A stretch of 64,000 nt of DNA from DATJQF01 sp035505995 (GTDB lineage Bacteria; Bacteroidota; Bacteroidia; Bacteroidales; FEN-979): the NCBI GenBank assembly GCA_035505995.1, contig DATJQF010000230.1:5301-69300 (forward strand). The letters run 5' to 3'. Position 1 is the first letter of the stretch. Each line of letters opens with the position of its first letter. The notes beneath the pieces are model-generated. The model worked only from the letters and a program-made list of their open reading frames with translations, was not told where the DNA came from and searched no databases. The translations under genes were made by a program, and so were the position numbers. Below, one piece after another: positions 52,869 through 60,976 of this stretch.

Positions 52869-53433
52869 CGACAGGAACAGTTTTTATAGTAGGTCTTAAT
52901 TCCGCCAGGCGCTTCCGGAGAAACCGCCGGGCTTTCAGTAATTGTGTTTTAGACGTGTTTTCCGATATATTCAATGATTCGGCAATATCTTTATGACTGT
53001 ATTCTTCAAAAACATACATATTAAACACTACCCGATACCCCGGGGGCAGCTTCTGGATCAGTGAAAGCAGGGTATCCGATGAAATCTGGAAATCCACTTC
53101 CTTCGCCTCTTCCGCACTCAATATCTCAATTTCATTGATTTCTTCAATATCCTTATGAAACGGTAACCTTTTATTCTTCCTGAACTGGTTCAGGGCATTA
53201 TTGATCATGATCCTTTTAATCCACCCCTCAAACGATCCTTCCTTCCTGTAGGACGAGATATTCTGGAAAACCTTCAGGAATCCTTCCTGCAACAGGTCTT
53301 CCGCTTCGCTCCGGTCCCTGGCATACCGCATGCACAATGCCATCATCGTCGACGCATATTTCCGGTAAAGCATATTTTGAGCCTTACGCCCTCCGGCCAA
53401 ACAATCATCGAGCAGGGATTCATCGCTAATCAT
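52861..53433 (-). CDS. RNA polymerase sigma-70 factor, ECF family
   Basis: 190 residues from ATG 53433 (MISDESLLDDCLAGG). Region 2: LYRKYASTMMALCMRYARDRSEAEDLLQEGFLKVFQNISSYRKEGSFEGWIKRIMINNALNQFRK. Region 4: LIQKLPPGYRVVFNMYVFEEYSHKDIAESLNISENTSKTQLLKARRFLRKRL. Its target genes are unknown. It overlaps the downstream anti-sigma-like gene by eight bases, so translation is coupled; TAACTTTG upstream may be its promoter. Confidence 0.93.
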   Translation of the reverse strand: MISDESLLDDCLAGGRKAQNMLYRKYASTMMALCMRYARDRSEAEDLLQEGFLKVFQNISSYRKEGSFEGWIKRIMINNALNQFRKNKRLPFHKDIEEINEIEILSAEEAKEVDFQISSDTLLSLIQKLPPGYRVVFNMYVFEEYSHKDIAESLNISENTSKTQLLKARRFLRKRLAELRPTIKTVPVDG

Positions 53434-53488
53434 CCGGATCGGTCTGATTTTAAGACGTTCAACGGGCAAATTGGTTGCCTGACCCTCT

Positions 53489-53496
53489 CAAAGTTA
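53489..53496 (-). promoter_or_regulatory. TAnnTTTG -7 box for the ECF sigma gene
   Basis: Minus-strand TAACTTTG 56 bases before ATG 53433. Confidence 0.45.
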
Positions 53497-53535
53497 CTAA
53501 AAAACAAGGGGATCCATGAGGGGAATCACCTGCTT

Positions 53536-54171
53536 TCAGGTATCGGCAATTACCATATTTGCCTTGTATTTTTCAAAATTCTTGCTAAAAAACACCCTCC
53601 CCTTATCATTCAGGATCCCGAAGATATGATAGAGGAAGATTTCGTGAAAAACTTTGACCGAAGTCAGTTCATCATTAGTAAATACATCATTTTCTGACAG
53701 ATACTCAAACCTGGCCACATGAAGCCGGGAAATGATATCGGCATTCATCTCTTTCCGGTATAATCCTTCCTTTTGCCCCTTGATCAGGTTCCGGTAGGTT
53801 GATTCATAGAGACCTTCCCTCCGGAGGTTCCGCAATTTCATGAAAAGAGAGGGGTAGTATTTTCTGACATCATATTCGATCGACGGGTGATAATCCCGGA
53901 GCACGCGGTTGATGATCCGGTAAACTTCCATCAGCTCCTCAATGGCATTCAGCTTTTTTTTCCGGATCTCATCAAAGTACCGCCGCTGCCTGTCGTGCTC
54001 CAGGAAAATAACAGATCCCACCAGGTCTTCCTTATTCCGGAAATGCTCATACAGGGTTTTTTTGGAAATCCCCAGGTGATGAGCCACCTCATCCATCGTC
54101 ACACTTTTTATACCATAGCGGTGATACAACCCGGTGGCCTGGTGCAGGAAGGTAAGCGTCTTTTTCTCCAT
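53536..54171 (-). CDS. TetR/AcrR family regulator (RND adaptor side)
   Basis: 211 residues. N-terminal HTH: ATGLYHRYGIKSVTMDEVAHHLGISKKTLYEHFRNKEDLV (the TetR pattern). The ligand domain has DYHPSIEYDVRKYYPSLFMKLRN, similar to the second TetR at 60 kb (VSPSMTFDLKKYYPEVYHT), suggesting paralogues. It is divergent from the adaptor gene at 54284 across a 112-base gap that holds an inverted repeat, so it probably represses that operon. Ligand unknown. Confidence 0.9.
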   Translation of the reverse strand: MEKKTLTFLHQATGLYHRYGIKSVTMDEVAHHLGISKKTLYEHFRNKEDLVGSVIFLEHDRQRRYFDEIRKKKLNAIEELMEVYRIINRVLRDYHPSIEYDVRKYYPSLFMKLRNLRREGLYESTYRNLIKGQKEGLYRKEMNADIISRLHVARFEYLSENDVFTNDELTSVKVFHEIFLYHIFGILNDKGRVFFSKNFEKYKANMVIADT

Positions 54172-54189
54172 CGACGCAAAGATAACGGT

Positions 54190-54207
54190 TTTCCGGGAGG
54201 CCGGAAA
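54190..54207. promoter_or_regulatory. Inverted repeat, candidate TetR operator
   Basis: TTTCCGG, a four-base spacer and CCGGAAA form a perfect seven-base inverted repeat in the gap between the divergent TetR and adaptor genes; a further half-like CCCGGAAA occurs at 54234-54241 near the adaptor promoter. Confidence 0.5.
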
Positions 54208-54246
54208 CTTTCTTCCGTCAATAGTTTCTCCTTCCCGGAAATTCTT

Positions 54247-54254
54247 TATATTTG
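54247..54254 (+). promoter_or_regulatory. TAnnTTTG -7 box for the RND adaptor operon
   Basis: TATATTTG, 29 bases before ATG 54284. Confidence 0.55.
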
Positions 54255-54283
54255 CGCCTCATTTTTTAATCAATCCCGGTTCT

Positions 54284-55390
54284 ATGAAAAAATTGCTGTT
54301 CCTCGCCGGTTTGGCACTTCTACTGACCGCCGGATGCGGCCCCCAGGATAAAAAAGCCAGGCTGGAGAAGCTGAAGAAACAACGCGATCAGATCACCAAT
54401 GAAATCCAGCAACTCGAAAAGGGTTTGTATCCTGCCGGCACCACGCCCGCGTTACCGGTGTCCGTACAGCCGGTATCCATCCGGGAATTCGGGCATTATA
54501 TCGAAGTGCAGGGCCGGGTGGACGGGAATGAGAATATCGGAGTAAGCCCGCAGACCGTCGGCGTGGTGACGAAGATCCTGGTGAACGAAGGGGATCATGT
54601 GCTCAAGGGGCAGCTCCTGGCCGAGCTGGATGCGGAAGTACTCAAGCAATCCCTCAACGAGCTTCAAACCCAGCTGAATTTTGCCACCGATCTATATCAC
54701 AAGCAAAAGAATCTCTGGGACCAGAATATCGGATCGGAAGTTCAGTACCTGACCGCCAAGAACAATATGGAATCCATCCAGAACAAGATCGCCACGGTCC
54801 AGGACCAGATCAATCTTTCCAATATTACTTCCCCGATCGACGGCACCGTGGAAGATATTCCCATCAAGGTCGGCCAAACGGCGTCCCTGGGGGTGCCGGC
54901 GTTCCGGGTCATCAATTTCTCCAAGGCAAAAGCCGTGGCCGAGGTAGGGGAAGCCTACTCGGCGAAGATAAACACCGGTGACCAGGTCCGGATCTTCCTG
55001 CCCGACCTGAATGAGGAATTCACCCAGAAAGTCACCTTTGCCAGTAAATACATCAACCCGACCAATCGCACCTTTACCGTGGAAGCGGAGCTTCCCTCCA
55101 ACCAGGAAGTTTACCGCGCCAATATGATCGCCGTGGTCCGGATCAAGGATTATTACAACCCCACGGCGATCGCGATCCCACAGACTTATATCCAGTCCTC
55201 CCAGGCGGAAGGTGCGTATGTCTTCGTGGCGCGCGAGGAAGGCGGCAGGAAGGTCGCGAAAAAGGCCTTCGTCAAAACGGGCGTAACTTATAACGGACTG
55301 ACGGAGATTGATTCCGGTCTTAAGAACGGAGACCTGATCATCACCGCAGGGTATAAGGATCTCTACGACGGCCAGCTCATCCAATTCTAA
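54284..55390 (+). CDS. RND efflux periplasmic adaptor (HlyD/MFP family) lipoprotein
   Basis: 368 residues from ATG 54284; longer in-frame sequence upstream overlaps the promoter. The signal MKKLLFLAGLALLLTAGC gives a lipobox Cys C18. A short coiled coil (about 24-45) is followed by the lipoyl-type motif GVVTKILVNEGDHVLKGQLLAELD and, after the hairpin helices, INLSNITSPIDGTVEDIPIKVGQTASLG, then the beta-barrel and membrane-proximal domains ending GYKDLYDGQLI. It bridges the RND pump to TolC. First gene of the pump operon, 11 bases before the permease. Confidence 0.94.
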   Translation: MKKLLFLAGLALLLTAGCGPQDKKARLEKLKKQRDQITNEIQQLEKGLYPAGTTPALPVSVQPVSIREFGHYIEVQGRVDGNENIGVSPQTVGVVTKILVNEGDHVLKGQLLAELDAEVLKQSLNELQTQLNFATDLYHKQKNLWDQNIGSEVQYLTAKNNMESIQNKIATVQDQINLSNITSPIDGTVEDIPIKVGQTASLGVPAFRVINFSKAKAVAEVGEAYSAKINTGDQVRIFLPDLNEEFTQKVTFASKYINPTNRTFTVEAELPSNQEVYRANMIAVVRIKDYYNPTAIAIPQTYIQSSQAEGAYVFVAREEGGRKVAKKAFVKTGVTYNGLTEIDSGLKNGDLIITAGYKDLYDGQLIQF

Positions 55391-55401
55391 CGGTCACTCC
55401 C

Positions 55402-58400
55402 ATGAAACAGGAAAAAAACAGGATCCGTGAGTTTTTCGCGACCAGCTGGGCCATCGACAACCGGACCAGCATCTATGTCCTTACCGTCTTCATCACGCTG
55501 CTCGGGATCATGTCCTACATCAATATCCCGAAGGAGCAGTTCCCGGAAATTGTCATCCCGACCATCATCGTAACTACCGCCTATCCGGGCACCTCCCCCC
55601 AGGATATCGAGAACCTCATCACCCGTCCGATCGAGAAGGAAGCCAAATCGCTGGCCAACGTAAAAAAGATCACCAGCAATTCGGTGCAGGATTTTTCGAG
55701 CATCGTCGTGGAATTCAACCCGGGAATCGCGGTGTCGGAAGCCAAGCAGCGGGTGCGGGACGCCGTCGACAAAGCCCGGTCGAGCCTCCCGAACAACCTG
55801 CCGAAAGAGCCGGATATCATGGAGATCGATATCTCTGAAGTGCCGATCATGTTCATTAATATTTCAGGCGATTATGATCTTCAGCGGCTTAAAAAATATG
55901 CCGAAGTGGCCCGGGACAAGATCGAAACCCTCAAGGAGATCACCCGGGTGGATATCGTGGGCGCCCTGGAGCGTGAGATCCAGATCGACGTCGATATGTA
56001 TAAGATGCAGGCGGCCAGTGTCAGCTTCGCCGATATCCAGCGGGCCGTATCCAGCGAGAATGTGACGATCTCGGCCGGAACGATCACCACTTACGGGGCC
56101 AAGCGTACGATCCGGATCGCAGGGCAGTTCAAGTCGCCGGACCAGATCAAAGGCATTATGCTGAAATCCTCCAGCGGGGCCATCGTTTATATCGGGGACA
56201 TTGCCGATGTGAAGGATTCCTTCAAGGAGCAGGAAAGCTTCTCCCGGTTCAATGGAAAAAATGTCATCACGCTCAATGTGATCAAGAAGAGCGGGGAGAA
56301 CCTGATCAATGCCTCGGACGAGATCAAGGCCATGGTCGCCGACCTGAAAAAGAACACCTATCCCCCCGACCTGCAGGTGGAGATCACCGGGGATATGTCG
56401 CGCTATACCCGCAGCACCCTGGAAGAGCTGAACAATACGGAAGCGATCGGGTTTATCCTGGTGACGCTGGTGCTGATGTTTTTCATGGGATTCAACAACG
56501 CTTTCTTTGTGGGATTGTCCGTTCCCCTTTCCATATTCGTAGCCTACCTGGTCATGCCGGGGCTGGGATTCACCATGAACATGATCGTCATGTTCGCCTT
56601 CATTTTCGCCCTCGGGATCATCGTCGATGACGCCATCGTGGTGATCGAGAACACTCACCGGATACACCGGACGGAGAAGAACATCGTCAAGGCAGCCAAA
56701 ATGGCGGCCGGGGAAGTATTCCTGCCGATCCTTTCGGGAACCCTGACCACCCTGGCCCCATTCTTCCCGCTGGCTTTCTGGCCGGGGATCACGGGAAAGT
56801 TCATGTATTATATGCCGGTCACCCTGATCCTGACGCTCTTCGCCTCGCTTTTCGTGGCCTACATCATCAATCCCGTTTTCGCGGTGTCCTTCATGAAGCA
56901 CGAATTCGAAAAAACCGGGTACAAGACCAACTATAAAAAGCTATTGATATCCAGCGGGATCCTTCTCGGGCTGGCGCTCCTGTTCTATCTCGCCCGCGTG
57001 CCCGGAATGGGAAATGTACTGGTGTTATGCCTGATCCTGAATGCAGCCTACCGGCTCTGGATCAAGAATTCAACGTTCCAGTTCCAGACGAGGGCCTGGC
57101 CCTGGCTGATGAAGCTTTATGAAGCGACCCTGAAATTCTTCCTGAAGAAGAGAAGGCCGTATTACCTGCTGTACACCATTACCGGCATGCTGATCCTGAC
57201 CTTCGTGATCACCGGCATGGTGAAGCCCAAGGTGTTGTTCTTCCCGGTGAACATGCCCAATAATGTCTATGTATATTTAAAAATGCCGGAAGGGACCGAC
57301 CAGAAGGTCACGGACTCCGTGACCCGTCTCATCGAGAAAAGGGTCAATGATGTCCTTGGGCCGAATAACCCGCTGGTGGAATCGATCGTGACCAATGTCG
57401 GGTTCGGGGCCGGAGACGGGATGTTCGATCGCACCGTCGCCGCGAATAAGGGGAAGGTCACCATCAATTTTACAGAGAGCAAGTACCGGCACGGCGCTTC
57501 CACGCTGGACATCATGGACCGAATCCGCGAACACGTGAAGAATATCCCGGGCGCCCAGGTCTCCGTTGAAAAGAACCGGGCAGGACCTCCGACCGGAAAG
57601 CCTGTTAACATTGAAATAGCGGGGGAAAACCTCGATGAACTGATCAGCACGGCTACCCGTTTCAAGAATTATCTGGATTCCTTGCAGATCCCGGGCATTG
57701 AGAACCTCAAATCCGATTTTGAGAACGACCGTCCGGAGATCATTGTGGACATTGACCGCGAAAGGGCCAACCGGGAAGGGATCTCCCTCGGACAGGTGGG
57801 CATGGAGCTCCGTACCGCTATCTTCGGCACCGAGATCTCAAAGTACAAAGAAGACGAGGATGAATATCCGATCCAGCTGAGATATTCCGAACAGGAGCGC
57901 AAGAACATCAACAACATCCTGAACTCCAAGGTCACCTACCGGGACATGAACAACGGCCAGCTCCGGCAGATCCCGATCTCCTCGGTGGCGACGATCCATT
58001 ATTCCGACACCTACGGGGGGATCAAGCGGAAGAACCTCAAAAGGGTGATCACCCTCTCCTCCGAGGTTCTTTCCGGGTACACCCCCAACGAAGTGGTGGC
58101 CTCGATCACCCAGGTAGTGCAGAATTTCGACTGCCCCCGAACCATCAACATCTCCCTCACCGGGGAACGGGAGGATCAGACCGAGACGATGATCTTCCTG
58201 TTCAAATCGATGCTCATCGCCATTGGCCTGATCTTCTTTATCCTGATCACACAGTTCCAGTCGCTCAGCAAATCCCTGATCATCCTGAGTGAAGTGATCT
58301 TCAGCATCATCGGGGTGCTTCTTGGATTGATCCTATTCGGTATGCCGATCATCATTGCCATGACCGGAGTCGGGATCATCGCACTGGGCGGGATCGCCGT

Positions 58401-58791
58401 CAGGAACGGGATCCTGATCGTCGAATTCACGGATGTGCTGAAAGCCCGCGGGTTGAAAACCCGGGATGCCATTGTGCAGGCAGGAAAGACGCGTATCACG
58501 CCCGTCGTGTTAACGGCAACCGCTACCATGATGGGACTGGTGCCCCTGGCTGTCGGGCTGAACATCAACTTTGTGACGCTATTCACGGAGCTTAACCCGC
58601 ATATCTATTTCGGGGGCGATAATGTGGCCTTCTGGGGACCGCTATCCTGGACCATCATTTTCGGGCTGAGCTTCGCCACCTTCCTGACGCTGGTTTTTGT
58701 GCCGGCAATGTATCTCATCGACGTGGAGATGAAATCGATCCTTCGCCGGAGGAAGTCGAACAGGATCTATCGCAGGCAGCTGAAGGGCTAA
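55402..58791 (+). CDS. RND efflux permease (AcrB family)
   Basis: Proton-driven inner-membrane efflux pump, 1129 residues, slightly long for AcrB (about 1050). N-terminal helix IYVLTVFITLLGIMSYINIPKEQFPE; the proton-relay pair is in GIIVDDAIVVIENTHR (helix 4); the second half has GMPIIIAMTGVGIIALGGIAVRNGILIVEF. Extra length lies in the cytoplasmic region and helix about residues 510-600 (YKTNYKKLLISSGILLGLALLFYLARVPGMGN), an insertion I do not recognise in AcrB. Substrate unknown. Convergent with TolC by a four-base overlap. Confidence 0.94.
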   Translation: MKQEKNRIREFFATSWAIDNRTSIYVLTVFITLLGIMSYINIPKEQFPEIVIPTIIVTTAYPGTSPQDIENLITRPIEKEAKSLANVKKITSNSVQDFSSIVVEFNPGIAVSEAKQRVRDAVDKARSSLPNNLPKEPDIMEIDISEVPIMFINISGDYDLQRLKKYAEVARDKIETLKEITRVDIVGALEREIQIDVDMYKMQAASVSFADIQRAVSSENVTISAGTITTYGAKRTIRIAGQFKSPDQIKGIMLKSSSGAIVYIGDIADVKDSFKEQESFSRFNGKNVITLNVIKKSGENLINASDEIKAMVADLKKNTYPPDLQVEITGDMSRYTRSTLEELNNTEAIGFILVTLVLMFFMGFNNAFFVGLSVPLSIFVAYLVMPGLGFTMNMIVMFAFIFALGIIVDDAIVVIENTHRIHRTEKNIVKAAKMAAGEVFLPILSGTLTTLAPFFPLAFWPGITGKFMYYMPVTLILTLFASLFVAYIINPVFAVSFMKHEFEKTGYKTNYKKLLISSGILLGLALLFYLARVPGMGNVLVLCLILNAAYRLWIKNSTFQFQTRAWPWLMKLYEATLKFFLKKRRPYYLLYTITGMLILTFVITGMVKPKVLFFPVNMPNNVYVYLKMPEGTDQKVTDSVTRLIEKRVNDVLGPNNPLVESIVTNVGFGAGDGMFDRTVAANKGKVTINFTESKYRHGASTLDIMDRIREHVKNIPGAQVSVEKNRAGPPTGKPVNIEIAGENLDELISTATRFKNYLDSLQIPGIENLKSDFENDRPEIIVDIDRERANREGISLGQVGMELRTAIFGTEISKYKEDEDEYPIQLRYSEQERKNINNILNSKVTYRDMNNGQLRQIPISSVATIHYSDTYGGIKRKNLKRVITLSSEVLSGYTPNEVVASITQVVQNFDCPRTINISLTGEREDQTETMIFLFKSMLIAIGLIFFILITQFQSLSKSLIILSEVIFSIIGVLLGLILFGMPIIIAMTGVGIIALGGIAVRNGILIVEFTDVLKARGLKTRDAIVQAGKTRITPVVLTATATMMGLVPLAVGLNINFVTLFTELNPHIYFGGDNVAFWGPLSWTIIFGLSFATFLTLVFVPAMYLIDVEMKSILRRRKSNRIYRRQLKG

Positions 58792-60134
58792 ACCTTTTCG
58801 AGAAGCTTGTAAAGCTTGATCCTGGATTTCAGCAGGACGTACATCGACTGGATGTAGTCGCTTTCCGATGCCAGGAACTGGTTATACCGCTGGTTAAGGT
58901 CGGTGCTGGAAGACATACCCTGCGTATATTTCGCAACGGTCTTGTCATAGATCTTTTTCGCAGAATCGAGCCCTTTCTTCTTGTTCACGAAAACCAGGTA
59001 AGAGTTATTGAAATCCGACTTTGCGGTCTCCACCTGCAGGGACAGGCCCTCTTTCATCTTAGTGTCCGAAATCTTCATCTTTTCCACATTCAGCCTGGCC
59101 TGATCCACGGCATATTTCCGGTTCCCGCTGCTCCAGATGGGGATGGCCAATGAAACCCCCCAGATGGCTGTTTCAAACCACGGCTGGTAGCCCTGGAAGA
59201 AATTCCAGTAGGCACGCTGGGCATTCTCACTAAAGGAGAGGTAGGTGGACAACGTAGGCTGGTAAGCCGTTTTGGAGAGCTTGTATTGCATATATACCAG
59301 GTGCTCCTGCTTCTGCAGCATCTTGTAATCGATGTTGTAATTGAAATCGAAAGGCTGGTTCATCAGGTAATCCTTTGCCAGGTTGACCAGGAAAAATCCT
59401 AGACTGTCGGTCAGGCTGATCTCCTGGTCTCCCTGGATGCCGATCACGAACTTCAGGTAATTATAGGCATACAACCCCTGGTTCTGCGTGTTGATCAGTG
59501 TTGCCTCCAGGTTGGACTTGTTCAGTTCCAGCTGCTCCACGTCAATATCTTCGATCAGCCCGTTGTTGTAAACCTCTTTGGCTTCATCCACCATTTTGGA
59601 GATCGTTTTATAGGTAGAATCCAGGATCAGGATGTTCTCCCGGACGATCAGCAATCCGATATAGGCTTCGGTGACCAGGTCACGGACGTTCATCTGGTCA
59701 CTGACCATTTTCTGACGGACCGTTTCCAGGTAAGATTTGGCTGTCTGAACTCCCACGAGGTATTGCCCGCTATACAGCAGCTGGGTGGCGGTAGCCTTAA
59801 AAGTGAAGTTATACGGAGAGCCGAACTGCACCTCGATCGGTTCCTGCTGACCCAGAAATTCCCCGGGGATCAGGGTCGTGGGCAGCTCCAGGTAGTACAT
59901 GTAATCGGCGCCGGCATTCACCTGGGGAAGCCCGATGGCCGTATTTTGACTGACGAGCTTTCTTGCTATTTCAACATCTTTGGCGGAATTCTTCAGATCA
60001 TAATTATTCTCATAGGCATAATCCTGCGCCTGCTTGAGTGAAAATGCCAGCGTCGGATGCTGGCTGCTGGCAGCACCGGGAATAAGCAAAAGGCCTGAAA
60101 GGATAGCAAGGGAAAGGAAATGAAGTTTTTTCAT
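58788..60134 (-). CDS. TolC family outer-membrane efflux protein
   Basis: 448 residues; signal peptide about 1-23 (MKKLHFLSLAILSGLLLIPGAAS). Repeated outer-membrane-factor helices are seen: SLKQAQDYAYENNYDLKNSAKDVEIARKLVSQNTAIGLPQVNAGADYMYYLEL at the start and LNVEKMKISDTKMKEGLSLQVETAKSDFNNSYLVF later. Uncommonly, it is on the opposite strand from the adaptor-permease pair, joined with its own TetR gene directly upstream (stop and start adjacent), so it is controlled separately. It probably completes the tripartite pump. Confidence 0.92.
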   Translation of the reverse strand: MKKLHFLSLAILSGLLLIPGAASSQHPTLAFSLKQAQDYAYENNYDLKNSAKDVEIARKLVSQNTAIGLPQVNAGADYMYYLELPTTLIPGEFLGQQEPIEVQFGSPYNFTFKATATQLLYSGQYLVGVQTAKSYLETVRQKMVSDQMNVRDLVTEAYIGLLIVRENILILDSTYKTISKMVDEAKEVYNNGLIEDIDVEQLELNKSNLEATLINTQNQGLYAYNYLKFVIGIQGDQEISLTDSLGFFLVNLAKDYLMNQPFDFNYNIDYKMLQKQEHLVYMQYKLSKTAYQPTLSTYLSFSENAQRAYWNFFQGYQPWFETAIWGVSLAIPIWSSGNRKYAVDQARLNVEKMKISDTKMKEGLSLQVETAKSDFNNSYLVFVNKKKGLDSAKKIYDKTVAKYTQGMSSSTDLNQRYNQFLASESDYIQSMYVLLKSRIKLYKLLEKV

Positions 60135-60776
60135 TTAATTGAAATTATTAAAGTTGACTTTTCTCTTTTGTTCATCGTAATATTCCATCCCTTTTTGATT
60201 GGCAATGCCCCGGATGAAATTATCGAACATGACATCGAAGAGGGTTTGAAAGGAAAATTTATCGGCGGGGAAGAATTCCGGGTTATGAAGATCCATCAGT
60301 CTCCGGATATACAGCCGGGCAACGAGTTCAATGCTCAGATCGTCCCGGTACATGCCCTGGTTGATCCCCTTTTCAAGATTGATCTTGATCTTCTGGTAAA
60401 TGAATTCGATCCGCTCGTCCACATGGGTATGATACACTTCCGGGTAATATTTTTTAAGGTCGAAGGTCATGGAAGGACTGACATCCCAGAAGTGATCCCC
60501 GACCTCTTTACTCACGGTCAGCAGGATATCAATCGCGTTGACCCCTTCAAAATTATACGTATCGAAAATGATCTCGAAGCTCTTCCTCTCCAGTTCCAGC
60601 AGTTTCATGACCAGATCATGCTTGCTTTTGAAATAGAGGTAAAGTTTTTTCTTGGATACCCCCAGATCCCGGCAAATGTCATCCATCGAAACGCTTCGGA
60701 CTCCGTATTTGAAGAAAAGCTCCCGGACTCTTTCCAGGATGTCGCTTTCCGTTTTCGTTATTTCCGATTGATTCAT
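60135..60776 (-). CDS. TetR/AcrR family regulator (TolC side)
   Basis: 213 residues. HTH: ERVRELFFKYGVRSVSMDDICRDLGVSKKKLYLYFKSKHDLV. The ligand domain resembles that of the other TetR in this window (FDLKKYYPEVY). Its stop is directly followed by the TolC start, so the two form one operon. It probably represses itself and tolC; whether it also acts on the adaptor-permease genes is unknown. The 200-base gap upstream to 60977 holds AT-rich sequence and the M14 promoter, with no clear operator. Confidence 0.9.
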   Translation of the reverse strand: MNQSEITKTESDILERVRELFFKYGVRSVSMDDICRDLGVSKKKLYLYFKSKHDLVMKLLELERKSFEIIFDTYNFEGVNAIDILLTVSKEVGDHFWDVSPSMTFDLKKYYPEVYHTHVDERIEFIYQKIKINLEKGINQGMYRDDLSIELVARLYIRRLMDLHNPEFFPADKFSFQTLFDVMFDNFIRGIANQKGMEYYDEQKRKVNFNNFN

Positions 60777-60921
60777 GATCCGGTTTTAAAGGACATTATT
60801 TTAATAAAGTTCTGGATTTCAATTTATTTAAAATTATATGGGGCTGTGAGCGCCGGCAAAATTAACTAAAATTCAGAATAAACAAAACTCATATACAAAG
60901 TTTCTATGTCCCTCGTGTCTC

Positions 60922-60954
60922 TTTTGGGAGAACCTGCCCGGTTCATTAATTTTG
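60922..60954 (+). promoter_or_regulatory. Two-part Bacteroidota promoter for the M14 peptidase
   Basis: TTTTG at 60922-60926 and TAATTTTG at 60947-60954 are separated by 20 bases, an excellent match to the -33/-7 consensus. A second box TATGTTTG overlaps at 60957-60964. Confidence 0.7.
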
Positions 60955-60976
60955 CTTATGTTTGAGCAAAATAAAT

